A DNA stretch of 37,593 bases, taken from positions 1-37,593 of the forward strand of contig QHSC01000088.1 in assembly GCA_003220345.1 (NCBI GenBank). The letters are read 5' to 3'. Positions 7,734-15,708 of this stretch are shown in pieces. A model generated the notes under the pieces. The model searched no databases, was not told the DNA's origin, and saw nothing but the letters and a program-made list of their open reading frames with translations. The translations under genes and the position numbers were made by a program. This stretch comes from Candidatus Rokuibacteriota bacterium. Its GTDB lineage: Bacteria > Methylomirabilota > Methylomirabilia > Rokubacteriales > CSP1-6. Positions within the stretch are counted from its first letter, which is position 1; every line of letters starts with the position of its first letter.

Positions 7734-8708
7734 CTATCCACTCGCTCCCGTCACGGTGGCGTCTTTTCTCAGCACGTGCTTGGCGCGGCCGAACCGAAGG
7801 CCGGCAAGGCCGCGCGGCAGGAAGATCACGAACACCATGATCACGAGCCCGACCGCCACGAGATTGTAGACGACCCCGATGAAGCGCAAGCCCTCGTTGA
7901 TGGCATAGAGCAGGAGGGCGCCGAAGGCGGGCCCCCAGATCGTGCCCAGCCCGCCGAACACGGCCATCCCGATCACGAGCGACGTGGTGGCGGCCGTGGC
8001 GACGGTGGGGCTCACGAGCTGAATGTAGTAGGCGTAGAGCGTGCCGGCAAGCCCGGCCAGCCCGGAGCTCAGGCCGAAGGCGAGCAGCTTGTAGACGGTG
8101 GTGTTGATTCCGAGGCTCTCCGCCAGCACCTCGTCCTCTCGAATGGCGCGAAAGGCGCGCCCGGCCCGCGTGCGACGGCAGACGTAGAGCATGGCGCCCA
8201 CGCCGGCCCCCACGATGGCGGCCACGATCAGGTAGACGGCCTGGGCGCGCGGGATTCCCGTGGCGGGCAATCCCGTGAAGCTGCCGAAGTCGTAGATCCC
8301 GAACGGACCGCCGGTGACGGCGAGCCAGTTCTGAGCCGTCAGCCGGATCAGCTCGGCGAGCGCGAGCGTGACGAGGGCAAGATAGTGCCCGCGCAGCCGG
8401 AGGGCAGGAAACCCGGTGCCGAACCCCACCACGGCGGCCACTGCCGCTCCAAGCGCGAGCCCGAGCCAGGGCGAGAGCCCGAGGTGCTTGCTCGCCGCGG
8501 CGGCGGTATAGGCCCCGAGGGCGAAGAAACCGGCGTGGCCGAACGAGACCTGCCCGGTATAGCCGGAGAGCAGATCCCAGCTCGCGGCGAGGAGCGCCCA
8601 GATGACGGCCTGGGTGGCGATGCTCAGCACGAAGGGATGCGGGAGCAGCACGGGCAGGAAGAGGGCGACACCCGCCGCGCCGACAGCGAGGAGACGAAGC
8701 TTCGTCAT
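7734..8708 (-). CDS. livM: branched-chain amino acid type ABC transporter permease, LivM-like
   Basis: A 324-residue inner-membrane permease. It has the family signature DLLSGYTGQVSFGHAGFFALGAY near residues 45-67, a long run of hydrophobic helices, and the EAA-like region RAGRAFRAIREDEVLAESLGIN in its cytoplasmic loop. It pairs with LivH to form the channel of a HAAT-type importer. The ATG at 8708 overlaps the LivH stop in an ATGA tetranucleotide (8705-8708). HyuA follows after 13 bases. The upstream in-frame extension to 8792 is discarded because it lies inside livH. The system most likely imports an amino-acid-like or small carboxylate substrate destined for the downstream hydantoinase. 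Confidence 0.93.
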   Translation of the reverse strand: MTKLRLLAVGAAGVALFLPVLLPHPFVLSIATQAVIWALLAASWDLLSGYTGQVSFGHAGFFALGAYTAAAASKHLGLSPWLGLALGAAVAAVVGFGTGFPALRLRGHYLALVTLALAELIRLTAQNWLAVTGGPFGIYDFGSFTGLPATGIPRAQAVYLIVAAIVGAGVGAMLYVCRRTRAGRAFRAIREDEVLAESLGINTTVYKLLAFGLSSGLAGLAGTLYAYYIQLVSPTVATAATTSLVIGMAVFGGLGTIWGPAFGALLLYAINEGLRFIGVVYNLVAVGLVIMVFVIFLPRGLAGLRFGRAKHVLRKDATVTGASG

Positions 8709-9586
8709 CGCGCGGTGGCGCGCCCCAGGAGCCCCTGAGGCCGGAAGAGGAGGACCGCGATCATGACCACGAAGGCCACGCCGTTCTGCCACTGCGACGG
8801 CACGACGATGACGACGAGGGATTCCGCCACCCCGATGATCAGGCTGGCCAGCAGCGCGCCCACGAGGTTGCCCATGCCGCCCAGGATGGTGATGGCGAAG
8901 GCCTTGATGGTCAGCGGGAACCCGACCACCGGGTACACGTTGAAGAGCGGCGCCATGAGGGCGCCGCCGATGCCGGCGAGGCCGACGCCCAATGCCAGCG
9001 TGAGGGAGAAGATCCGGCCGAGATTGATCCCCATGGCCTGCGCGGCCTCGGGATTCTGGGCGACGGCGCGCACGGCCAGCCCTTGCCGGTGCCAGCGAAG
9101 GAACACGAAGAGCGCGGCCAGGAGGAGCGCGGCGACCGTGAAGACGAGCAGCCGCTGGTAGCTCACGCCCGTGAAGCCGATCTCCAGGATGCCCCGGACG
9201 AGGGGCGGAACCTGCCGATAGTCGCCGCCGCCGATGGCGAGCAGGCTCGACTGCATGAAGGTGGAGAGCCCGAGCGTCAGCACCAGGTAGAGCGAGCCGG
9301 CGGGACGGCGCCCGAGCCGCCGCTGGAGCGGTGCGATGAGCAGCGGGTACACGCAGAGCCCCAGCAGGAACGCCCCCGCTCCGCCCGCCACCGCGCCGAC
9401 GACGGGCGGAAGGTGGAGAAGCACGACGGCGGCAAAGAGCACGTAGCCCCCGACGGCAAAGAACTCGCCGTGGGCAACATTGATCACGTTCAACACGCCG
9501 AAGATCAAGGTGATCCCCACCGCAAAGAGCGCGTAAAGCCCACCGAGCACGATGCCCTGAATCAGGAACTCAAGCAGAGATTGCAT
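8705..9586 (-). CDS. livH: branched-chain amino acid type ABC transporter permease, LivH-like
   Basis: A 293-residue multi-spanning permease. It opens with QGIVLGGLYALFAVGITLIFGVLNVINVAHGEFF, the diagnostic LivH N-terminal block, and has the cytoplasmic coupling segment HRQGLAVRAVAQNPEAAQAMGIN near residues 180-202. The ATG at 9586 gives the usual length. No Shine-Dalgarno is visible (CTGACTCAT precedes it), and the 107 bases between the livF stop and this start (9587-9693) hold no other feature I can name. The start is therefore chosen by homology rather than by a ribosome site. Its stop overlaps livM. Confidence 0.92.
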   Translation of the reverse strand: MQSLLEFLIQGIVLGGLYALFAVGITLIFGVLNVINVAHGEFFAVGGYVLFAAVVLLHLPPVVGAVAGGAGAFLLGLCVYPLLIAPLQRRLGRRPAGSLYLVLTLGLSTFMQSSLLAIGGGDYRQVPPLVRGILEIGFTGVSYQRLLVFTVAALLLAALFVFLRWHRQGLAVRAVAQNPEAAQAMGINLGRIFSLTLALGVGLAGIGGALMAPLFNVYPVVGFPLTIKAFAITILGGMGNLVGALLASLIIGVAESLVVIVVPSQWQNGVAFVVMIAVLLFRPQGLLGRATAR

Positions 9587-9693
9587 ATGAGTCAGGGGGG
9601 AGCGAGCGCCGCTCTTGTCAAGGGTTGGCTCGGCTCGTCCTCGGCTGCGCCTCACACTGCAGTCCCCGTCCCCCACCGGTCACGCGCGTTCGG

Positions 9694-10422
9694 CTAGTCC
9701 GCACGCGACGCTCCTTGGCGGTCACCGAGGTACAGTCGACGGATACGGTCGGTCTGGCGCAGCTCGGCCGGAGTGCCGTCGAAGGCGTTTCGGCCGAGGT
9801 CGAGCACGAAGACGCGGTGGGCCACGCTCAGGATCATCTCCACGTTCTGCTCCACGATGAGAAGCGCGAGCCCCGACCGATTGAGCGCCTGGATCGTCGC
9901 GTAGACCTCGTCGATGAACTGCGGCGCCAGCGCGGCCGAGGGCTCGTCCAGGAGCAGGAGCTTCGGTCGCATCACGAGGGCCCGCGCCAGGGCCAGGGCG
10001 CGCTGCTCTCCGCCGGAGAGACTGCCCGCGGCCTGGCGCCGTCGCTCGCGAAGCCGCGGGAACTGCTCGTAGACGGCGTCGAGGGCCCGGGCGACCTCGT
10101 GGCGCGAGGGCAGCCCGTACCCGCCGAGCTGGAGGTTCTCGTGCACGGTCATGTCCGCGAAGAGGCCGCCGGCCTGGGCCACGAAGCCCGTCCCGAGCCG
10201 CAAGATCTGGTCGGGGCGGAGCCCGATCAGGCTCTGGTCCTCGAGGGTGATGCGGCCGCCGAAGGGGGAGAGATAGCCGAAGACCGTCTTGAGGAGGGTC
10301 GACTTGCCCGCCCCGTTGGGCCCGATCACGCCGACGATGGTGCCGGGCGCGACCTGGAGCGTCACGCCCTGGAGGATCTCGAGCCGGCCGTAGCCCGAGC
10401 GGAGCTCTCCGACCTCGAGCAT
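9694..10422 (-). CDS. livF: ABC transporter ATP-binding protein, LivF-like
   Basis: A 242-residue ATPase of the branched-chain amino acid importer class. Walker A is GPNGAGKS at residues 34-41, followed by the signature LSGGEQR, Walker B LLLLDEPSAAL and the switch-like IVEQN. The start ATG shares one base with the livG stop (TGATG at 10424-10420), so translation is probably coupled. The LivF and LivG subunits form the heterodimeric motor under LivH/LivM. The protein is slightly divergent in the D-loop (SAALAP rather than the common SLGLAP) but complete. Confidence 0.94.
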   Translation of the reverse strand: MLEVGELRSGYGRLEILQGVTLQVAPGTIVGVIGPNGAGKSTLLKTVFGYLSPFGGRITLEDQSLIGLRPDQILRLGTGFVAQAGGLFADMTVHENLQLGGYGLPSRHEVARALDAVYEQFPRLRERRRQAAGSLSGGEQRALALARALVMRPKLLLLDEPSAALAPQFIDEVYATIQALNRSGLALLIVEQNVEMILSVAHRVFVLDLGRNAFDGTPAELRQTDRIRRLYLGDRQGASRAD

Positions 10423-11180
10423 CAGGCGAGCGCGGGATCGCGCCGCCGGCCCAGGAGCGCGTCGATCACCGCCGGGTCGCGCCGGATCGTCTCCGGAGCG
10501 CCCTCGGCGATCTTGAGCCCGTGATCCATGACCACGAGCTTGTCGCAGAGCTCCATCACGAACGCCATGTCGTGCTCGATGACGAGGAAGGTGCGGCCTT
10601 CCCGGCGGAGGGCGCGGATGGTATCGGCGATGCGCTGCCGCACCACGGGATGCACGCCGGCCAGCGGCTCGTCGAGCATCAGGAAGGGTGGATCGACGAC
10701 GAGGTTCATGGCCAGCTCCAGGAGCCGCTGCTGGCCCACGGAGAGGCTCTCCCCCGGATCCTCGCGGAGATGATCGAGACCCAGCCGCTCCAGCCAGGCG
10801 GTGGCCGCGGGCTCCCACCCGACGCGCTCGCGGCCCATGGCCGCGATGGAGAGGTTGTCCCAGACGCTCAGCTCGCGGAAGATCTTCACCGATTGGAACG
10901 TGCGTCCGATCCCTCGCCGCGCGATCTCGTAGGTCTTGAGCCCGTCGATCCGCGCCCCGTGGAAATACACGGCGCCCGCATCCGGCCGGAGCAGATTGGT
11001 GATCAGGTTGAAGACGGTGGTCTTGCCCGAGCCGTTGGGCCCGATGAGGCCCACGATGGTCGCGGGGGCGATCTCGAACGAGCACTCGCTGACGGCGCGG
11101 AGCCCCCCGAAGAGCTTGCTCAGCCCCGTCACCGCCAGCGTGGGCGTCCCGGCGGGCGGCGTCGACGCGGCCGGGCTCAT
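10422..11180 (-). CDS. livG: ABC transporter ATP-binding protein, LivG-like
   Basis: A 252-residue ATPase. Walker A is GPNGSGKT at 47-54. The LivG-specific GRTFQSVKIFRELSVWDNL block follows, then the signature LSVGQQRLLE, Walker B FLMLDEPLAGV and the EHDM switch. The signature motif has Val in place of Gly/Tyr, within normal LivG variation. The N-terminal 15 residues are Pro/Ala/Thr-rich and poorly conserved, so the exact start is less certain than the rest. Only a weak GC-rich ribosome site precedes the ATG. It lies 16 bases after the livK stop. Confidence 0.94.
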   Translation of the reverse strand: MSPAASTPPAGTPTLAVTGLSKLFGGLRAVSECSFEIAPATIVGLIGPNGSGKTTVFNLITNLLRPDAGAVYFHGARIDGLKTYEIARRGIGRTFQSVKIFRELSVWDNLSIAAMGRERVGWEPAATAWLERLGLDHLREDPGESLSVGQQRLLELAMNLVVDPPFLMLDEPLAGVHPVVRQRIADTIRALRREGRTFLVIEHDMAFVMELCDKLVVMDHGLKIAEGAPETIRRDPAVIDALLGRRRDPALA

Positions 11181-11196
11181 GCGCCCGCGTGGCGCG

Positions 11197-12435
11197 TCAC
11201 TTCTTCTCCCAGGCGTACGGGGGCACCGTCACGTACTTGCCGTCCGTCTTGGCGGCGACGGCGGCAGGATAGATCGGCACCTTCTTGCCCCCCTGGATCT
11301 GCACCACCACCGTCTGGATGGGCATCCGGTGGCCCTCGGCGAGGGGCGTGAACTTGCGCGTGCCCCACGCCGTGGCGAAGGTGTTGCTCTCGATGCTGAG
11401 GCGGACCTTGTCGGGATCGAGGCTGCCCGCCTTCGCGATCGCCTCGAGGGCGACGAGGGCAGAGTCGTGGCCCTGCACGGCAAAGTTGGTGACGTCGGTG
11501 CCCGTCTTCTTCTTGTAGGCGGCCATCATCGGCTCCGAGACATCCGAGTAGCGCGCCGGCCACCAGCGGTTGTTGATGATGGCGCCCTCCATGGCCTTGG
11601 CGTGCTGGTCGATGAAGGTCTGGGCGGCCACCGTCGCCCCCATGTGGGCGAGGAGGGCGGGCACCTTCAGCTCGTACCACTGGTTGAAGAGCACCGGCCC
11701 GCTCGACCCGTAGATCTCGCCCACGATGACCTGGGCGCCCACGCGCTTGATCTTGGCGAGCTGCGGCGTCAGATCGGTCACCCCGCGATCGACGAAGTCC
11801 TCGGCCACGATCTCCACGTCCTTGGCGTTCTGCTGGAACCATTCGCGCGAGATGCGGGAGAAGTCGCGCCCCGCATCGGTGTTCTCGTTCAGCAGCGCGA
11901 CCTTCCGGGGCTTCGCGTGCTCGGCCACCGCGGCCACGAGCGAGCGCACGATGTCGTTGGCGGTGGGGCTGAGCTGGAACACGTAGCCCATCTTGTTGGC
12001 GGCAATCCGCTCGCCGATCTTCAGCGAGGCCGAGCAGCAGGTGATCACGGGTATGGAGGCTTTCTGGAACTCGTCCATCACCCGGAGGAAGACGTCGCTC
12101 GACAGGACTCCCACGGCCACGTGGATCTTGTCCACGGTGAGCGCGCGGGTGACCGCGTTCAGCCCCACGTCGGCCTTGCCCTCGTCGTCGTACCAGATCA
12201 CGCGAACGCGATGGGGCTTGCCCCCGAGGCTGATCCCCTGCGCCTGCACCCGCTCCACCGCGACCTCGGTGCCTGCCTTGATCTGAGCGCCGACGTCGGC
12301 GCTGATGCCGGAGATTGGCATGAACGCGCCGATCTTGATCTCCGGAGTCTCCTGGGCGTCGAGGGCGGCGATGCCGAACCCGAGCGCCATCACGGCCACG
12401 ATCATGCCCACGATCCGTGCAGCGCCTCGCTCCAT
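11197..12435 (-). CDS. livK: ABC transporter substrate-binding protein, LivK-like
   Basis: A 412-residue periplasmic binding protein of the receptor-ligand-binding (Peripla_BP_6) family, the first gene of the operon. Residues 1-27 form a signal peptide: a short basic start, a hydrophobic core IVGMIVAVMALGFGIAAL, and a likely cleavage after ALDA. The mature protein begins EIKIGAFMPISGISADVG, the usual first strand. An odd paired cysteine, TCCSAS, follows the VITC strand near residue 130. A GGGAGG ribosome site 7 bases before the ATG fixes the start. A candidate promoter lies at 12515-12543. The ligand cannot be inferred; relatives bind branched-chain amino acids, amides or aromatic acids, and the aromatic and hydantoin genes on either side make those candidates. 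Confidence 0.94.
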   Translation of the reverse strand: MERGAARIVGMIVAVMALGFGIAALDAQETPEIKIGAFMPISGISADVGAQIKAGTEVAVERVQAQGISLGGKPHRVRVIWYDDEGKADVGLNAVTRALTVDKIHVAVGVLSSDVFLRVMDEFQKASIPVITCCSASLKIGERIAANKMGYVFQLSPTANDIVRSLVAAVAEHAKPRKVALLNENTDAGRDFSRISREWFQQNAKDVEIVAEDFVDRGVTDLTPQLAKIKRVGAQVIVGEIYGSSGPVLFNQWYELKVPALLAHMGATVAAQTFIDQHAKAMEGAIINNRWWPARYSDVSEPMMAAYKKKTGTDVTNFAVQGHDSALVALEAIAKAGSLDPDKVRLSIESNTFATAWGTRKFTPLAEGHRMPIQTVVVQIQGGKKVPIYPAAVAAKTDGKYVTVPPYAWEKK

Positions 12436-12514
12436 GGCTGTGCCTCCCTTTGCCTGCTCATGTTCCACGCGCCCGGCGAAATTCTCGATGGTGACGTGGG
12501 TTCGCGGTGGCCCG

Positions 12515-12543
12515 GTGATAGCACAGCGGGAGAGAGGCGTCAA
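12515..12543 (-). promoter_or_regulatory. candidate promoter of the livKGFHM-hyuAB-VOC operon
   Basis: On the minus strand, TTGACG (12543-12538; 5 of 6) and TATCAC (12520-12515; 4 of 6) are spaced by exactly 17 bases. The predicted transcription start near 12508 leaves a leader of about 73 bases before livK. This gap is the only sizeable one upstream of the transporter genes on this strand. The beta subunit gene ends just upstream, at 12574, so read-through from it is also possible. Confidence 0.5.
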
Positions 12544-12573
12544 CGAGCCTCCGTCGTCTCCGCGCCGTCCCTC

Positions 12574-13076
12574 TCAGATCAGGAAGGCGAGATTCGGCAG
12601 GGGCTCGGCGGCGTTGATGAGCACGACCTTCTTCGAGCGTATCCGGAGCTCGCCGTCGACACGGCGGAGGCGGTGCGTGGCGCGCCCGACCCACCAGTGC
12701 GTCTCGTGCCTCGCCTGGATCGACAGCTCGGCGAGAAGGAAGTTCGACCCGGCCACGAGCTCGTCCTCCTCGGCCTTGGCGACCTCGATGTTGGAGATGA
12801 GCCGGCGCATGTGCGACGGCGGCTCCTGGCTGTAGCGATGGCCGGTCTGCAGTAACTTCAGGCGCGTCTCGAGTCGCGCGCGGTTGTCGTAGATGTGCGA
12901 GAGGTGCTTCTCGGGGTCGGCCTCGGGATCGGTGGTGGCGGGCACCCAGTACACGGCATCGTCCGCCAGAGGGCGAGCCACTCGGCGTAGCGCGCCTCGT
13001 CGGCCAGGCGAGCCTCGATGTAGAGAAACTCCGTCACCGCGCTGCGCTCGGCCTCGGAGACGGCGGCGGGTCCCAC
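12574..13076 (-). pseudogene. ring-hydroxylating dioxygenase beta subunit, frameshifted
   Basis: The small subunit (NTF2-like fold) of a Rieske-type dioxygenase. The N-terminal part, SEAERSAVTEFLYIEARLADEARYAEWLALW, is read from a GTG at 13076. The rest, from ADDAVYWVPATTDPEADPE to INAAEPLPNLAFLI, is in another frame. The join requires one extra G after CTCTGG, near plus-strand 12965-12967, which would give the family-typical LWADDAVYW. With that base restored the product is 167 residues, a normal length. It starts 6 bases after the alpha-subunit stop. The sequence alone cannot say whether this is a true null allele or a base-calling error in a short G/C run. The beta subunit stabilises the hexamer and has no catalytic metal. 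Confidence 0.85.
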
Positions 13077-13082
13077 CGGCGC

Positions 13083-14325
13083 CTACGCCTCGACCATGAC
13101 CTGGCGGTAGTGCCTCCAGAGCGCGCGGTTGGTCGTCTCGTCGGTGACGTGGGAAACGCCCCGTCCCTCGGCGTCGACGTACTCGCGGTTCAGCCCGCGG
13201 CTCAGCTCGATCCACTCCGCGAGGGAGGCCTGGAGCCCCGCCTGGTTCCGTCTGGCCACGATGAGGTCGTCGGGCATGAGAAACGACGCCGGCCCCATCC
13301 CCGCCTCGCTCATCCGGAGCAGCCGCGAGTTGAACTGGGGCGCGCCTTTGAGAAAGATCGGGGTGTGCCAGTGCACGCACTCCTCGACGCTCACGGGCTG
13401 CACGATGGCCACGTTCGTCTCTCCCAGGAAGAGGTTGGGAAAGATGAGGGCATGGGCCGGACCCTCGACGATGCGGCGCCGGGCCGCCTCCGCCCCATCC
13501 CGGCGCTCGAGCGCCGCCACGTAGTCGTCCACCCCTGATCCCGACGCGCCCCCCAGCCATTCGAACGGCCCCTCGTAGCCGGGAGACCAGTCGATCTCGA
13601 TGTGCCCGTGGCCCCAGTCACGCACCACCGCCCGGATGGTCTTCTCGTCACCGACCACCCGACGGTACTGGGTGCGGATCGTCTTGAAGAGCGCGAGGTG
13701 CACGAATCCCAGGTGGTACCCGTCGCTGTCGTTCTCGGGCAGCATCTTCCAGTTCGCGGCGCACTGGTGCTTGACCCATCCCGCGCTGAGCTCGATCTCG
13801 CCCTCGGGCGAGAGATCGCACGACCGATCGATCAGCCGGGTGGCCGCCCCCGAGGTGCTCGCCGAGAGACGGGCCGCGCGGACACAGGCTCGCGAAGACG
13901 AACCCCCGATAGCTCGACAGGCGCGGGACGCGCGGCAGGCCGTGGGCGCTCTTGTCGAACGACGCGTAGCCCCCGGGGTACGGGACACCCAGGAGCTCGC
14001 CGCCCAAGCCGTAGGTCCAGCCGTGGTACGGACAGGCAAAGGTCCGCGCGTTGCCCTGCGCGGCCGGGCACACCATCGTCCCGCGGTGCGCGCAGCGGTT
14101 CAGAAAGACCGAGACGCCGCCCTCGCTCCCTCGGACCATGAGCACAGGCTGCGTGCCGAGGGTGCGGGTGACGAAGTCGCCGGGCCCGGGGATCTCGCTC
14201 TCGTGGCCCACGAAGACCCAGCCGCGATGAAAGATCCGCTCCATCTCGTCGGCGAAGATCCGCGGATCCGTGTAGAGCGACACGTGAACGCGATCGTCCT
14301 GGACGAGCGTCTTGTAGTCGATCAG
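13083..14325 (-). pseudogene. Rieske aromatic-ring-hydroxylating dioxygenase alpha subunit, frameshifted
   Basis: The catalytic large subunit. The Rieske [2Fe-2S] ligands are Cys78-x-His80 and Cys98-x2-His101 (NRCAHRG and CPYHGW). The mononuclear-iron motif DGYHLGFVH (D-x2-H-x4-H) lies in the C-terminal half. The two halves are in different frames, and the join falls in a run of five G on the coding strand (plus 13847-13851). Four G would read EHLGAATRLIDRSCDLSPEG continuously and give 413 residues, a normal length. The start is uncertain: the best match to family N-termini begins at CTG 14325, overlapping the stop of the preceding gene, with AAGGGG 7 bases upstream. Beta follows in the same operon. 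With the C-terminus out of frame, the product as written lacks the catalytic iron site. Confidence 0.88.
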
Positions 14326-15521
14326 CGGGGCGCCCCTTTCGCGAGAAGGCCCCGACGCGCGAGATTGGCCATCAAGGCGCCGGTGCCGAAGCTCCACGGC
14401 TCCGCCTCATCGCAGGCCACCACCTCGTTCACCAGGGTGCCGAGCTCGGGCGCGCCGATGCTCACCACGTCCCCCGTCTTGTGGGTGAACCCGCTCCCGG
14501 GCGCCCCGCGATCGTCCACGGGAGCGAACATGGTGCCGATGAACAGGATCATGCCGTCGGGATACTGGTGATAGCGGCTGATGGCCTGCGCGGCGAGGTC
14601 GGCGAGGTCGCGGCTGATCTCGGCCACATGGGTGGTGTGCTTCACGCGGAAACCGTCGAGGCCTTCCACCATCGTCTCGAAGCTCAGCCGCCGGGCGGAG
14701 TCGAGGGTGAACGCGTCGTCCAGCACTCTGACGAAGGGGCCCACCGCGCACGAGGCGTTGTTGTCCTTGGCGCGGCCGAGAAGGAGGGCGCTCCGCCCTT
14801 CCACGTCGCGCAAGTTGACGTCGTTGCCGAGGGTGACGCCCACGATGACGCCCCCGTGGTTGATCACGAGCACCAGCTCGGGCTCAGGATTGCTCCAGAC
14901 GGAGGCGGGATGGATGCCCACGCGGGCGCCCAGCCCCACCGCGGCCATGGGGGGGCACTTGGCGAAGAGCTCGGCGTCGGGCCCGATCCCGACCTCGAGA
15001 TATTGCGACCACATGCCGCGGGCGACCAGCACGTCCTTGATGCGGGCCGCCTCCGGCGATCCCGGCCTGACGCCGCGCAGATCGGGCCCGATGATGGCCT
15101 GGATCTCGCGCCGGGCGCCGTCGGCGAGCGCGGGGTTTCCCCGCGCGCGCTCTTCGATGACGCGCTCGAGCAGGCTCGCCACGAAGGTCACCCCGCTCGC
15201 CTTGACCACCTGCAGATCGCACGGGGCGAGCAGCCAGGGGCGCGAGGTATCGCGCTCTCCTTCCCGGCTGTTGGCCACGATGTCGCCGAGTCGCCCGACG
15301 ACCGGCGCGACCTTGATGGCGGCCCGCAGCTCGTCGGGCGCGGCCACGTTCAGGAGCTGGCTGGCCGTCGGATACGACGGCGTCAGGTCCACCACGTCGT
15401 CCCCGCGCACCGCCACCACGCTGGGCCCTTGCTCGGCCGGGACCCACACGCGCCCGATGAGCAGGGCCCGGGCATCGCGGGGCACGCACTCGTGGGCGGA
15501 CAGCTTCGCTCTCGACGTCAT
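14322..15521 (-). CDS. fumarylacetoacetate hydrolase family protein
   Basis: A 399-residue FAH-fold protein. Such enzymes hydrolyse C-C bonds of acylpyruvates or act as hydratases, decarboxylases or isomerases late in aromatic meta-cleavage pathways. The core block runs SVWSNPEPELVLVINHGGVIVGVTLGNDVNLRD at about 208-239; the acidic residues Glu213, Glu215 and Asp235 are the probable divalent-metal region, followed by RSALLLGRAKDNNASCAVGPF. The ATG at 15521 has AGGAGAGG just upstream. At roughly 400 residues it is longer than the common 280-residue FAH class. It is the first complete gene of the FAH-dioxygenase operon, and its stop overlaps the alpha subunit start. An aromatic-catabolic role is inferred from that linkage. 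Confidence 0.88.
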   Translation of the reverse strand: MTSRAKLSAHECVPRDARALLIGRVWVPAEQGPSVVAVRGDDVVDLTPSYPTASQLLNVAAPDELRAAIKVAPVVGRLGDIVANSREGERDTSRPWLLAPCDLQVVKASGVTFVASLLERVIEERARGNPALADGARREIQAIIGPDLRGVRPGSPEAARIKDVLVARGMWSQYLEVGIGPDAELFAKCPPMAAVGLGARVGIHPASVWSNPEPELVLVINHGGVIVGVTLGNDVNLRDVEGRSALLLGRAKDNNASCAVGPFVRVLDDAFTLDSARRLSFETMVEGLDGFRVKHTTHVAEISRDLADLAAQAISRYHQYPDGMILFIGTMFAPVDDRGAPGSGFTHKTGDVVSIGAPELGTLVNEVVACDEAEPWSFGTGALMANLARRGLLAKGAPR

Positions 15522-15536
15522 CGTCCTCTCCTTGCC

Positions 15537-15620
15537 TTACCGGTCCAGCCAGGCGCTCAGCAGACGGCCACCGTATTCGTAGCCGATGGCGATCGAGTCT
15601 AAGTGCGAGCGCGGCCATGA
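15537..15620 (-). other. short open frame, possible gene remnant upstream of the FAH-family gene
   Basis: Minus-strand codons between a TGA (15623-15621) and a TAA (15539-15537) read as a protein-like tail, DSIAIGYEYGGRLLSAWLDR, ending 15 bases before the FAH-family start. There is no start codon in frame. It could be the leftover C-terminus of a deleted upstream gene, or chance. The rest of the 15522-15708 divergent spacer holds no promoter I would defend. Confidence 0.2.
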
Positions 15621-15708
15621 TCAAGGGCGGGGCGCCGTGGCGCGGGTACCGATCAGCCGGTACACTGTGTCCGGCTCCCGCATCTCGCGCGGTGAAAGGG
15701 GAACTCCA

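Noticed and set aside
3844..7840. Very long plus-strand open frames (610 and 794 codons) antisense to hyuB and hyuA
   Set aside because: Their translations are low-complexity Arg/Gly/Ala/His-rich sequence without domains, as expected from the complement of GC-rich genes. The minus-strand frames encode full HyuB and HyuA.
10936..12855. A 639-codon plus-strand open frame over livG/livK
   Set aside because: No recognisable domain and no ribosome site; it is the shadow of a clear LivK and LivG on the other strand.
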